In this document: positions 19,021 through 28,429 of the stretch, piece by piece
Numbering within the stretch: the first letter of the stretch is position 1
Layout of the letters: every line of letters begins with the position of its first letter
Source: Alteromonas sp. KC3
Lineage (GTDB): Bacteria > Pseudomonadota > Gammaproteobacteria > Enterobacterales > Alteromonadaceae
Assembly: GCF_016756315.1 (NCBI RefSeq)
Contig: NZ_AP024235.1
Location: 372,001 to 436,000, forward strand
Length of the DNA stretch: 64,000 nucleotides
Direction of reading: 5' to 3'
Program-made: the position numbers and the translations under genes
Notes under the pieces: generated by a model
The model's input: the letters and a program-made list of their open reading frames with translations, nothing else
Databases searched by the model: none
What the model was told of the DNA's origin: nothing

Positions 19021-19668
19021 TTATTTGGCCTGTGACATATAGTGCGTAAATAACAAATTCACTTTCTCTACCGCTCGAGTGACGTAGGGCTCGATATCTT
19101 GTTCTTCCATAGGTGCTTGAATGCCACACAGCATCATGGTGTGAAATTCACCTTTCAACAATGAGCAAAAGTCGAGTGCAAGTTCGTGAGCGCGAGCTTT
19201 CGTAAGCTTTCCCTGCCCGTATTGTTCAACTACGTCACTCAGTGTTGCAAGAGACGCTAGCGGCCCTGCTTGATAAAACAGCGTTGCAACATGTGCATTA
19301 TTAACAGCCTCGGCAATAATCACTCTGAACATCGCAACCGCTTCTTTATCTTGTAAAAGGCGTACAAACTGTGCGCCCACTTTTGTCATACACTCACAAA
19401 ATGATAATGCTCCTGAAGAGGCTTCGATAAGCTGCTGTGTATCAAGCTGATAAGAGCGACATTTAGATGTGATAGCAGCCTGAAATAGTGTGTCTTTGCT
19501 TTCAAAATGCGAATAAACAGTTTGTTTAGAAACCCCAGATGCTTTGGCAACCGTATCCATAGAGGTATTGGCAAACCCGTCTTTTAAAAACAAACACGAC
19601 GCAGCATTTAAGATCAGGCTATTTTTTTCTTCGCTTTTTGGTCTACCTTGCTTTCTGGTGGTTGCCAC
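19021..19668 (-). CDS. TetR family repressor of the adjacent RND efflux genes
   Basis: 215-residue regulator. The N-terminal helix-turn-helix is clear (DGFANTSMDTVAKASGVSKQ then TVYSHFESKDTLF), preceded by a basic arm TTRKQGRPKSEEKN. The C-terminal ligand domain resembles AcrR-type efflux regulators. GTG at 19668 is chosen because AAGAGAG lies 6 bases upstream; ten extra codons further upstream would cover the operator. It is divergent from the RND adaptor gene, with a near-perfect 15-bp inverted repeat between them, the usual arrangement for local repression and autoregulation. Inducer unknown. Confidence 0.85.
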   Translation of the reverse strand: MATTRKQGRPKSEEKNSLILNAASCLFLKDGFANTSMDTVAKASGVSKQTVYSHFESKDTLFQAAITSKCRSYQLDTQQLIEASSGALSFCECMTKVGAQFVRLLQDKEAVAMFRVIIAEAVNNAHVATLFYQAGPLASLATLSDVVEQYGQGKLTKARAHELALDFCSLLKGEFHTMMLCGIQAPMEEQDIEPYVTRAVEKVNLLFTHYMSQAK

Positions 19669-19698
19669 TGTATCTCTCTTAAAATTAATAATAATCAA

Positions 19699-19713
19699 AC
19701 TGGACGGTCTAGT
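19699..19713. promoter_or_regulatory. Candidate TetR operator
   Basis: ACTGGAC-G-GTCTAGT, a 7-bp inverted repeat with one mismatched pair, 31 bases upstream of the repressor's GTG and between the divergent repressor and efflux genes. Confidence 0.5.
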
Positions 19714-19879
19714 ATTTATATATTAGCATAGTATTAAGCGTATGCAAGAGTATGCAAACGTCGCTAAACACACATTGACGATTGTTGATAAAAGCCGTAT
19801 CAACATACAGTTAGGTCTTAAGAGCGTGTATTTGTTGCCGATAAAAACAAATCGCCTCAGGAAAGATAAAGGAAAAGTT

Positions 19880-21019
19880 ATGACTGCTGCGCAGGTGCCA
19901 ACGAAAGGCGGCCATTTTAAACTTGTTATCTCGATTTCTATTTTTATTGCAGCACTGGTTATTTTGCTCATGATGGCAGGCGTTGGAAATGCCACGCAAA
20001 CACCAGAAGCGCGTATTCCAGTAGCAGTTTCAACGGGTACAGTTCGAATTCAGGAAGGCTTCGATACCCCCGTGAATGTGTTTGGGTTAATAGAATCACC
20101 AAAAGCGACATCTTTGTCTTTTGATGTAGGTGGTCAAGTTGTCGCCATGCTCGCAGAAGAAGGGGACATGGTTAAGAAAGGCGATGTGCTTGCGCAGCAA
20201 GACATTGCACGTCTAAAAGCACGTCGCCAAGAACTACAGGCCAGCCTCACAAGGGCAAAAGCAGACTTGGCATTAGCAAAGGTTAACAATGAGCGTACCG
20301 TATCGCTTGTTGAAAAAAAGCTCGAGTCAGCACAGCGCCTCGATGAGGCCAAAGCAAGTTTAGATGTGTCAAAAGCACGCCTGACCGAAATTGAAGCGGC
20401 GATAAATTCACTAGATGTGGAAATAAGCAAAGCGGCATTAGTATCTCCATTTGATGGTGTGGTAAATCGACGTTTCTTTGATGAAGGCAGTGTTGTCGCT
20501 GCTGGTAGTCCGGTTCTTGGGCTGACCAGTATTGATAAATATCAAGCAAGATTTGCTGTACCAGCTGATGTAATCGATCAATTCGATGTTAATGAGCCAG
20601 TGTTAGTGCGAGTCGGGAAAACTGATGTTGCAGCAACGATCACCCAAGTATTGCCTACCAGAAACGTGCAAACACGCACCGTCGATATATTGGTTACCTT
20701 AAATAGCAATGAATTTGTGCGCCCCGGCGATATGGCTATTTTGTCTGGATTTCGTTCGCATGAAGAAAAAGGTGCATGGCTGCCGGTAAACGCACTAAGT
20801 AATGGGCTTAGGGGCTTATGGCGTGTTTTTGTAATCACTAATGATACACAATCTAAGTTGGAAGCACGGGTTGTTGAGGTTGTTTATACCGATGGCAATA
20901 ATGCGTTTGTCAGAGGCGCGCTGAAAGATGGTGATATTTTTGTCAACGAAGGCACACATAAACTTGCCCCAGGGCAAATGGTGTCTCTTCCAAGCCAACA
21001 ACAAGCTGGGGCGCGTTAA
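19880..21019 (+). CDS. RND efflux periplasmic adaptor (membrane fusion protein)
   Basis: 379-residue HlyD/AcrA-type adaptor linking the RND pump to an outer-membrane channel. A single N-terminal membrane segment (about 12-34) may serve as anchor or uncleaved signal. Then come the first lipoyl half (VGGQVVAMLAEEGDMVKKGD), a coiled-coil hairpin (about 105-170, RRQELQASLTRAKADLALAK), the second lipoyl half (LVSPFDGVVNRRFFDEGSVV) and beta-barrel domains. ATG at 19880 is preferred, with AAGGAAAA 5-6 bases upstream, over an in-frame ATG 46 codons earlier. Its stop overlaps the permease start (TAATG), indicating translational coupling. No TolC-type gene is present, so an outer-membrane partner must be encoded elsewhere. 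Confidence 0.88.
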   Translation: MTAAQVPTKGGHFKLVISISIFIAALVILLMMAGVGNATQTPEARIPVAVSTGTVRIQEGFDTPVNVFGLIESPKATSLSFDVGGQVVAMLAEEGDMVKKGDVLAQQDIARLKARRQELQASLTRAKADLALAKVNNERTVSLVEKKLESAQRLDEAKASLDVSKARLTEIEAAINSLDVEISKAALVSPFDGVVNRRFFDEGSVVAAGSPVLGLTSIDKYQARFAVPADVIDQFDVNEPVLVRVGKTDVAATITQVLPTRNVQTRTVDILVTLNSNEFVRPGDMAILSGFRSHEEKGAWLPVNALSNGLRGLWRVFVITNDTQSKLEARVVEVVYTDGNNAFVRGALKDGDIFVNEGTHKLAPGQMVSLPSQQQAGAR

Positions 21020-24000
21020 TGAATCCTTTTAGCCACGAAGGCGATAAAGCCTACCCTTGGTACACACTGTTTTACCGACGAGGGCATTTATTGGTACTGA
21101 GCTTAGTTATTTTAATAACGGCTGGTTTGTCGGCATTAGGCTCATTGCCTCGTATTGAAGACCCCCGAATTGATACGCGAAATGCACTTATTATTACCCA
21201 ATACCCAGGGGCTTCTGCCGAGCGTGTCGAGGCGCTTGTGAGTGACGTATTAGAAGACAGGTTGCGTGAAATCTTTGAGATAAAAGAAGTTAAATCCACA
21301 TCTCGCGCTGGTATTTCCGTTATTCTCATTGAAACGCAAGATTGGGTTGATAATAGCAGTAATGAAGAACTCTTCAGTGAAATTCGCGACGCGATTGGCG
21401 CAGCTTCTTCCTCGTTTCCAGAAGGCGCAATGGCGCCGGTTTTTGATGAAAAGCGGGGAGCCACCGCATTCACTTTACTATTGTCACTGCGCGCTACCTA
21501 TCCTGACACCACACCTATCACCTTGACGGCGAGATTGGCACAAGAGCTTACTGACAGGTTGCGCAATGTTAATGGCACCGAGTTAGTGCGGGTATATGGC
21601 GAGCCTTCTGAAGAAATTAGCGTGAATATTGACCCGGTTAAGTTGGCCGCGACGGGCTTAAACCTACAGCAAGTGAGCGTCTTGATAAGCCGGGCCGATC
21701 CCAAACTTCCCGCCGGTATGCTTAACAGTGAACAAAGTAACTTGCGTTTTACCGTTGGAGAGGGGCTAGACGGCGTTAATATGATCGCGTCTATACCACT
21801 GGTAAATAATCAGGGACGTTACTTACGCGTAGAAGATATTGCTACTGTAACGCGAAGCTACACCACGCCTCGCAATGAAGTTGCATTTCTAAACGGCGAC
21901 GAATCAATTTTCGTTGCAGCTCGTATGCAGCCTTCATTGCGCTCTGACGTATGGACTAAGAATGCATTGGACGTCGTAGATAAATTCAATGCAGACTTTA
22001 GCGGTACGCTGCAGGCTACTGTTGCCTTTGAGCAGAATGAATATACTGCTACACGATTATCCGATTTATCGATGAATTTATTAATGGGTTGCGCTGTGGT
22101 CATGCTCGTCATCCTATTGTTTATGGGGTTCAGAGCCGCATGGATTGTTGGATTAGCGCTACCATTATGTGCTGCTTTCGCGTTGTTTAGCCTTAGTTTT
22201 TATAACGAGCAAATCCACCAAATGTCGATTTTCGGCATGATCATCGCAATCGGTTTACTTATCGATAACGCGATTGTGATTACTGATGAGATACGAATAA
22301 ACCTGCAGGATCCTAACCTTACTCGTGTTGGTGCAATGGCGAAAAGTGTGTCACACCTATTCGCTCCACTGCTTGCCTCAACGTTAACTACAATTTTAGG
22401 CTTTATGCCCATCTTTTTGCTCGATGGCAATATTGGTGACTTTGTAGGGCCTATTGCAATTAGTGTCGTCATGGCATTAATCGGCTCTTTGTTTATCTCA
22501 CTGACGATTATTGCTGCATTAGCTGCGCGATTTTTACCCAAAAATGACGGTGCATCACCCCAATCAGCAGCATCAACGTCTTGGTGGAAAGTGGGTATTC
22601 AAACCCCTTCATTGAGTTTCGCATTCAGTAAGCAATTAGGACGATGGATTAAACAACCTTTATTAGTTTTACCGCTAGTGAGTGTGCTTTGTTTATCGGG
22701 CTTTGCGTTGTCTTCAACCCTTGCAAATGTGTTCTTCCCAAGCGCTGATCGCGATCAATTTGAAGTCTACTTGTGGACTAAAGAAGGGAGCAGTATCGAG
22801 AACACCACCCACTATGTTAAACGTATTGATGAAGTGATACGCGCCGAAAATGGCGTTGAACAAGTAAGTTGGCTGGTGGGGGGGGCTGCTCCTTCGGTCT
22901 ATTACAATCAAATGATGACCCGTGACAACATGCCTTATTTCGCCAATGCTGTTGTTACGACTGACACGGTTGAGAGTGCGGCACACTTAGTAGGCAAGTT
23001 GCAGCGAGACTTGGATACCACTCATCCTGAAGTGCAGATTGTGGTGCGCGCTTTTGGGCAAGGTCCACCCATTGCAGCCCCTGTTGAGGTAGAGATTTTT
23101 GGACCAGATCTCAATATTCTAAATGACCTTGGTGATAAGGTAAGAATGTTGATGTCTGAAGTCGACGGAATTTCACAATCAATTGCCAGTATATCTATGG
23201 GCGAGCCCGAACTTAAAGTTAACACCGATAGTGACAATTTATCCTATCTTGGCCTGACGCTTTCTGAGTTAGCGAGTCAAATGCAAGTTAACTTCTCAGG
23301 CATTACTGGCGGGTCAGTACTGGAAAGTACCGAAGAGATCCCTGTTCGAGTGCGTATCGACAAAGCCTTTAGACAAAATGTGGCAGGTGTGGATGCGATG
23401 CCAATTCCAGTGGCAGGTGACAATGCTATTTCATGGTCACCGCTAGCAGCGGTAACCACGCTATCATTGCAACCTGCTACAAGCAGTATCACGCGATTAG
23501 ATGGTGAAAGATTAAACCGTATTCAGGCATTCTTACTGCCAGGTGTACCTGCTATCGACGCTAGCAACCAACTGCGCGATCTGCTAGAGACTCGGTTAGT
23601 TTTACCAGAAGGCTACCGTATTCACTTAGCCGGAGACGCGGATGAGCAGCAACAAGCATTAGGCAAACTTGCGACATATGCACCCGTGCTTCTCGTACTT
23701 ATGGTGACAACACTTATTCTTACTTTTACCAGCTTACGTATGGCGGGTGTTATTGGGCTCGTTGCTATTTTATCGGTAGGACTAGGAATGTTTAGCTTGT
23801 GGCTTTCAGGTTTACCTGTTGGCTTTAATCCGTTGCTAGGGTGTGCAGGTCTTATTGGCGTGGCCATTAACGGTTCAATCGTCGTTATCGCAGCAATAAA
23901 TGCGAATCCTCAAGCGAAGCGTGGCGACACTAAAGCCATTGTCGAAGAAACCATGAGTTGCAGCCGCCATATACTCTCAACTACCTTCACAACAGTAGGT

Positions 24001-24165
24001 GGTCTTATACCTTTGCTTCTATTTAGTGACGGAAGCTTCTGGCCACCACTCGCGGTTGTGCTGGCCGGTGGTGTAGGTTTCTCGGTTATTCTTTCTTTGG
24101 TATTTACACCAACGATTGTTGCGGCTTTTCAGCGTTACCGTCACCGCAACGTGGTGGTAGCTTAG
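21019..24165 (+). CDS. RND family efflux permease
   Basis: 1048-residue proton-driven inner-membrane exporter, normal length. Twelve hydrophobic segments fall in the RND pattern (one near 25-45, a cluster at about 350-500, one near 550, a cluster at about 880-1030) with two large periplasmic loops. The TM4 motif is IIAIGLLIDNAIVITDEI, with a single aspartate where AcrB-type pumps have DD, suggesting the divergent RND branch sometimes annotated as acriflavin or multidrug transporters of unknown substrate. It is translationally coupled to the adaptor and under the divergent TetR gene. Substrate cannot be told from sequence. Confidence 0.9.
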   Translation: MNPFSHEGDKAYPWYTLFYRRGHLLVLSLVILITAGLSALGSLPRIEDPRIDTRNALIITQYPGASAERVEALVSDVLEDRLREIFEIKEVKSTSRAGISVILIETQDWVDNSSNEELFSEIRDAIGAASSSFPEGAMAPVFDEKRGATAFTLLLSLRATYPDTTPITLTARLAQELTDRLRNVNGTELVRVYGEPSEEISVNIDPVKLAATGLNLQQVSVLISRADPKLPAGMLNSEQSNLRFTVGEGLDGVNMIASIPLVNNQGRYLRVEDIATVTRSYTTPRNEVAFLNGDESIFVAARMQPSLRSDVWTKNALDVVDKFNADFSGTLQATVAFEQNEYTATRLSDLSMNLLMGCAVVMLVILLFMGFRAAWIVGLALPLCAAFALFSLSFYNEQIHQMSIFGMIIAIGLLIDNAIVITDEIRINLQDPNLTRVGAMAKSVSHLFAPLLASTLTTILGFMPIFLLDGNIGDFVGPIAISVVMALIGSLFISLTIIAALAARFLPKNDGASPQSAASTSWWKVGIQTPSLSFAFSKQLGRWIKQPLLVLPLVSVLCLSGFALSSTLANVFFPSADRDQFEVYLWTKEGSSIENTTHYVKRIDEVIRAENGVEQVSWLVGGAAPSVYYNQMMTRDNMPYFANAVVTTDTVESAAHLVGKLQRDLDTTHPEVQIVVRAFGQGPPIAAPVEVEIFGPDLNILNDLGDKVRMLMSEVDGISQSIASISMGEPELKVNTDSDNLSYLGLTLSELASQMQVNFSGITGGSVLESTEEIPVRVRIDKAFRQNVAGVDAMPIPVAGDNAISWSPLAAVTTLSLQPATSSITRLDGERLNRIQAFLLPGVPAIDASNQLRDLLETRLVLPEGYRIHLAGDADEQQQALGKLATYAPVLLVLMVTTLILTFTSLRMAGVIGLVAILSVGLGMFSLWLSGLPVGFNPLLGCAGLIGVAINGSIVVIAAINANPQAKRGDTKAIVEETMSCSRHILSTTFTTVGGLIPLLLFSDGSFWPPLAVVLAGGVGFSVILSLVFTPTIVAAFQRYRHRNVVVA

Positions 24166-24254
24166 CCGATAGAGTGGGTGAAAAAGCACATAACCTTTTT
24201 ACGCAATCGGGTAAACTACCCATAGTCAGCAAACGTACAAACGGGTGCGATTTA

Positions 24255-24368
24255 ATGAATGTGTTTAAGCGTTGGTGGCATACTGAATGCGTTAAATGTA
24301 AGCGCATTAGGTTGTATGTGGTGTGGGCCATAATTATGTTGGTAGTGTATTTTTATGTCTGGAAATAG
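24255..24368 (+). CDS. Small single-span membrane protein, 37 residues
   Basis: Short frame between the RND permease and the DUF2982-like gene. The product has a basic N-terminal part with a CxxC pair (HTECVKCKRIRLY) followed by one hydrophobic helix (VVWAIIMLVVYFYVW). Its last codons overlap the start of the next gene by 14 bases in another frame, suggesting coupling. The ATG lacks a convincing ribosome-binding site, and a longer frame from 24174 exists but begins with non-hydrophobic sequence. Family unknown; a plausible but unproven gene. Confidence 0.4.
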   Translation: MNVFKRWWHTECVKCKRIRLYVVWAIIMLVVYFYVWK

Positions 24369-25041
24369 CGAAGCCTCTATTTACATAAAAGCTGCGTCTA
24401 AAGGTAATGGTATTACAAGCCTAGTAATTGGTGCTGTGGGCCTGGTAATTGCCGCCCTTTGGCTATCTTTTATGCCTGATTGGCTTTTCTTAGCGGGCAT
24501 TTTCATCACGAGTGCGGCGCTGGTATGTTTGCTCGTTGGCTACTTCAAACTTCGCGAGCCAGACTACAGTCTTGAGATAGCGAAAGACTACATAACTTAT
24601 CAGCATCGTTTGGGGAGTTGGCGTATTCACTGGGATAATCTGCAACGTGCAGATTGCCCGAGAGTGCGGCACGGACTAGAGCATGTTCCGCTGGAAACCG
24701 TCGGCTTTAAGCTTAAGAGTTATACTGATTTTCTGCATACCATTTCGCCTCGATTAGCGACCCATCTATTGATGGAGCAGCGTCCTCTGTTAATGCAAAA
24801 TACGGATGAAAATTGTGCATCTGGTAGTTGCTATGAGCAATCCATGTTTGACGATAAACAATACGTAATGGAAGATGGAACGGTTATCAATGGCATTAAA
24901 GCAATGCTGGCGCACCGTATGGTTGAGCTTAGAAAGCGTCTTGGGTTCGATATTTTTATTGCAAGCTCTGAATTAGACAGAGACGCGCAAGACTTTGCGC
25001 GTTTGATTGCGTCTTGCCAACAAGCAAGACAGCAAGACTAA
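24355..25041 (+). CDS. DUF2982-like membrane protein
   Basis: 228-residue protein with two N-terminal membrane segments (about 20-40 and 44-66) followed by a soluble cytoplasmic part containing YSLEIAKDYITYQHRLGSWR and WDNLQRADCPR. It resembles the DUF2982 family of marine gammaproteobacteria, identified by overall character rather than by a catalytic motif. Function unknown. No strong ribosome-binding site; it overlaps the 37-residue ORF by 14 bases, so translation may be coupled. It is convergent with the hybrid kinase, with only 5 bp between the stop codons. Confidence 0.65.
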   Translation: MSGNSEASIYIKAASKGNGITSLVIGAVGLVIAALWLSFMPDWLFLAGIFITSAALVCLLVGYFKLREPDYSLEIAKDYITYQHRLGSWRIHWDNLQRADCPRVRHGLEHVPLETVGFKLKSYTDFLHTISPRLATHLLMEQRPLLMQNTDENCASGSCYEQSMFDDKQYVMEDGTVINGIKAMLAHRMVELRKRLGFDIFIASSELDRDAQDFARLIASCQQARQQD

Positions 25042-25061
25042 TGGCACTAGTGAGTGCCATT
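25040..25061. terminator. Hairpin spanning both stop codons of convergent genes
   Basis: AATGGCACT and AGTGCCATT form a perfect 9-bp stem with a 4-base loop. It covers the end of the DUF2982-like gene and the stop codon of the convergent kinase gene. ATTTTC follows on the plus strand; the minus-strand side has no T run, so it is more convincing as a terminator for the plus-strand gene. Confidence 0.6.
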
Positions 25062-28000
25062 ATTTTCAGACAGTACCTTTTCCGATTCTTTTATCAATTC
25101 AGGAATAAGTGATTGAACCTCCTCAACCAATTCACGTTTAAGTGCGCTTTCTAGTTCACTAACCAACTCCTGTAACCGTGGCAATCCAGTGTAACAACAA
25201 GCTCCGTGCAGTTTGTGCACTTCGGCTTTAAGACCCGTGAAGTCACGCGCGCTCCACATCGACTCTATGATTTCAATGGCACTTGGCAGCAATGAAATGA
25301 AGTTTTCTAGCAGTTCTCTTGCGGTATTTTGGTTTTGATTGGCACGCTTTAGTGCAAGTTGCCAATCGATAGAGGGGAAGACAATATTGCTAGGCTCAAC
25401 GTCATGACACCAACTTTTTATCAAATCGATCAGTAGCTCAACTTCAATTGGTTTTGGCAAATAATCATCCATACCCGAAGCAAGCAGACGCTCTTGCTCT
25501 TCCTTAAAGGCATGTGCAGTTACCGCAACAATAGGCGTTCCCATATTCAAAGGTGACTTTCTTATTTCTCGCGTGGCTTGTAATCCGTCCATCCCTGGCA
25601 TTTGCACATCCATTAGAATTAAGTCGAATTCTTGAGTTTGACACTGATTAACGGCATCTTGACCACTAATCGTCGTAGTAAGCGCGACCGGCGAATTGTC
25701 TAACCATGTATGCAATAGTTTTAAGTTCATTTCCATATCATCAACGGCCAACACTTTTGCCCGCGGCAGAATCTCGATACGTTCTTGCATCGCATTTTTG
25801 ACGGGTGTGCTTTGCTGATGAACTAAGTTGTCCAATTTGGTTAACGTCATCGGCATTCTGACCTGAGAGTAAAAATGTTGAGGTAGGCTAGGATACTGTA
25901 CAAAAGGTTCTGGACCTGAGTACCACAACACCCGTTTTTTAGCAGGAAAATGAACGAAGCGGCTAAGATAACTATCGCGATAAGCCAGTTTAGACACTGG
26001 CACCGTCGCCATCAAAAAGTCATATTGGTCATTGAGCGTTGCAAGGAAATCTAACGACTCAACAGAAATGATATTTGCGCCTAGCGCGCTAAGCATATTG
26101 GCGCTAGCGCGGCGAGTGGCTGGGACTGGATCGAATAGCACCACGCGCTTGTTCTGCCAGTCTTCATCTGAAGATAGCGAAAACTTTTGACTGAGTTGGT
26201 TCATGCGCAGCGAAACGCAAAAAGTTGAACCCTGGCCAACTGTACTTTTAAGCGTGAGTTCGCCGTTCATCAACCGCACTAACTCTTTACTAATGACCAA
26301 GCCGAGCCCAGTACCTTGATAGCTTCTGTTAAGCGCATCATCAATTTGCGAAAAGGCACTAAATAGCTTTTTACGATCCTGACGGCTAATTCCAATACCT
26401 GTATCTTCAACGGTAATGTTAAGTTCGTGAATACCGTGTGGAAGAGAGCGACCATGTACCGCAAAGCGAATGATGCCGTGAGAAGTGAATTTAAGCGCAT
26501 TGCTCAACAGGTTATTGAGAACCTGCTTAATACGAAAAACATCGCCAATAAGCTTTTCTGGTAAAGGCCCTAAGTCGAAAACAAACTCAATACGTTTACT
26601 GTGAGATGACTTCGCCATAATGGTGACCATCTCTTCGAGTAACTTGTTAGGGGCAAACGGTTGATTGTTGATTTTAAGCTTACCCGCTTCAATTTTTGAA
26701 AAATCGAGCACGTCGTTAACAATGGTTAATAGGTTATCTGCCGCAGTATTGACAATGCGTACCTGCTCTTGTTGATCAGGCGGTAAAGCGGCATTATTCA
26801 ACTCCTTACTAAAACCCAAAATGGCGTTAAGAGGCGTTCTGATTTCATGACTCATGTTGGCAAGAAACTGTGATTTCACATTGCTTGCTTTAATTGCATC
26901 CTTACGGGCAATATCTAGACGTGCGTTTTGCTCTTCAATGAGTTCCATATTGTTGCGTAAGTCGTTGGTCGCTTGCTCCACCTCGTTCTCTAACTGACTG
27001 CGGCTTTTCTCCATTAGCGCGAATGAGAACAAGCCTGACTCTAAGAAAACGCCCACTTGGAAGCAGTACGTTGTGAAGTCGTTTGACGGCAACACGCCCA
27101 CTAAACTCAACATGCCAATAATGGCGCCAGTGGCGAGCATCGTCCAAGCAAAAATAAAGTAGCGCGCGGGTTTAAACTTATTGAAAAACGCCTCAAAACC
27201 CGCAGAAATATAGCTTAAAATGGCGATAAGCCCCACGCCATAAACCAGGTTGTTTTTCCATATGGGGGGAAGTAAATCAATAAAGCATGCCACCCCTGTG
27301 AGTACTTGGCACACAAGCAATATCTTTATAATTGGATGCGCAGTAGGTGCATGCTCTTCAGTTTCTAAAAACGTGACGGTGAAGAGGCCTGAACTAATGC
27401 CAATAATAACGAAAATGAGTTCACTATGACCGACAAGCCATAATGGGATCCCTGAACTAAATATTAAGTGAGTATGCCCTCCCCACACAAACTGCCATAA
27501 AATAACCGCAAGGATATAGCCGACGTAGGCAATCAGACTCTTTTCTTTCACGCCGAAAAACAGTGCTAAGTTGTATACTGCAAGAATTAACAAGCCGCCG
27601 TAGAACAAACCCCACAAGAGACTGTCCATCTGAAAGTAGCTGCTATGCAATGGTTCTGCTTGCACTCTTAAAGGCGCAATCAAACTTGAGGAGCGACTTT
27701 CTATGCGGATGTAGAGTTCAATAGGTTCACTATTATTAAGCTGAACGCGCAGCGTGGGGACACGAAAACGCTGCTCTTTCTGGGCTTTGCCTTGATGACT
27801 TTGCTTTATGACTTTGCCGTCTTGTACGACGTAAAAGTCAACGCTATCAAGTTGACTAAAGTTAATTGTGAACACCCAGTCTTTTTCATTCGATACATTG
27901 GCAACACGGGTAAGTAGCCACATACCATTATTGCGAAAGCCAAAATTTGGATTGTCGTGGGGGTGCATCAAAAAGTCATTACGACGGCGTGACACGTCGC

Positions 28001-28175
28001 TAATGGTGAGTTGATAGTCTGTTTCAAACAAAAAATACAAGGAGTCAGATAAATCGAGAGTGCTCTGTTCGTCAAAAAGCTGCTGAATGTGTTGTGCCCG
28101 AGCCAACGACGACACCGTGATACACGCAAGGCATGCTAATAGTAGTAAAACGCGAAAATAGTGCTTAGTCGTCAT
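25047..28175 (-). CDS. Hybrid sensor histidine kinase: 7TMR-DISM, HisKA, HATPase, receivers and Hpt
   Basis: 1042-residue BarA-like phosphorelay protein. Signal peptide about 1-27; periplasmic 7TMR-DISMED2 sensor about 30-170; seven-helix 7TMR-DISM membrane block about 180-390; short coiled coil to about 430. HisKA has His443 in NMSHEIRTPLNA; the HATPase has NLLSNALKFTS and DTGIGIS, then GTGLGLVISKELV. A first receiver-like stretch (NKRVVLFDPVPATRRASANM) is degenerate, and the second is canonical (VLAVDDMEMNLKLL, LILMDVQMPGMDG, LPKPI). The C-terminal Hpt carries the phospho-acceptor His in VHKLHGACCYTG. No response regulator is adjacent, so output passes to an unlinked partner. DISM receptors are thought to sense carbohydrates or other small molecules; the ligand here is unknown. 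Confidence 0.9.
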   Translation of the reverse strand: MTTKHYFRVLLLLACLACITVSSLARAQHIQQLFDEQSTLDLSDSLYFLFETDYQLTISDVSRRRNDFLMHPHDNPNFGFRNNGMWLLTRVANVSNEKDWVFTINFSQLDSVDFYVVQDGKVIKQSHQGKAQKEQRFRVPTLRVQLNNSEPIELYIRIESRSSSLIAPLRVQAEPLHSSYFQMDSLLWGLFYGGLLILAVYNLALFFGVKEKSLIAYVGYILAVILWQFVWGGHTHLIFSSGIPLWLVGHSELIFVIIGISSGLFTVTFLETEEHAPTAHPIIKILLVCQVLTGVACFIDLLPPIWKNNLVYGVGLIAILSYISAGFEAFFNKFKPARYFIFAWTMLATGAIIGMLSLVGVLPSNDFTTYCFQVGVFLESGLFSFALMEKSRSQLENEVEQATNDLRNNMELIEEQNARLDIARKDAIKASNVKSQFLANMSHEIRTPLNAILGFSKELNNAALPPDQQEQVRIVNTAADNLLTIVNDVLDFSKIEAGKLKINNQPFAPNKLLEEMVTIMAKSSHSKRIEFVFDLGPLPEKLIGDVFRIKQVLNNLLSNALKFTSHGIIRFAVHGRSLPHGIHELNITVEDTGIGISRQDRKKLFSAFSQIDDALNRSYQGTGLGLVISKELVRLMNGELTLKSTVGQGSTFCVSLRMNQLSQKFSLSSDEDWQNKRVVLFDPVPATRRASANMLSALGANIISVESLDFLATLNDQYDFLMATVPVSKLAYRDSYLSRFVHFPAKKRVLWYSGPEPFVQYPSLPQHFYSQVRMPMTLTKLDNLVHQQSTPVKNAMQERIEILPRAKVLAVDDMEMNLKLLHTWLDNSPVALTTTISGQDAVNQCQTQEFDLILMDVQMPGMDGLQATREIRKSPLNMGTPIVAVTAHAFKEEQERLLASGMDDYLPKPIEVELLIDLIKSWCHDVEPSNIVFPSIDWQLALKRANQNQNTARELLENFISLLPSAIEIIESMWSARDFTGLKAEVHKLHGACCYTGLPRLQELVSELESALKRELVEEVQSLIPELIKESEKVLSENNGTH

Positions 28176-28225
28176 GATTTATTCTTTGTATTTCTAGAGC
28201 GTGTTGACCTTTGCCGTACGTTTTT

Positions 28226-28324
28226 GCAGCAAAGTGTTTAGCATTTAGACAAGGAAGTGCACACGTCGTGTAGCCATCTACATAAGTGTGCGCAGACGCA
28301 GTATAAATGCTAAACAATTGCTGC
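28226..28324. repeat. Long foldback A inside the element
   Basis: A 99-base near-complete hairpin. GCAGCAA pairs with TTGCTGC, GTTTAGCATTTA with TAAATGCTAAAC (12 of 12), GTGCACAC with GTGTGCGC (one mismatch), and the apex is TGTAG-CCAT-CTACA. Confidence 0.8.
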
Positions 28325-28331
28325 CTGAAAG

Positions 28332-28429
28332 GTTCATCCAAGCGAGCCTCATGCGGCTTTACTCGTCGCTAATTTGGAATAACCAAACCACGCAACTCGC
28401 TCATTGCCTGATACTCGCTTGGAATGAAC
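28332..28429. repeat. Foldback B inside the element
   Basis: GTTCATCCAAGCGAG pairs with CTCGCTTGGAATGAAC, 15 pairs with a single bulged base, enclosing about 67 bases that contain a smaller GCC/GGC hairpin. Confidence 0.75.
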
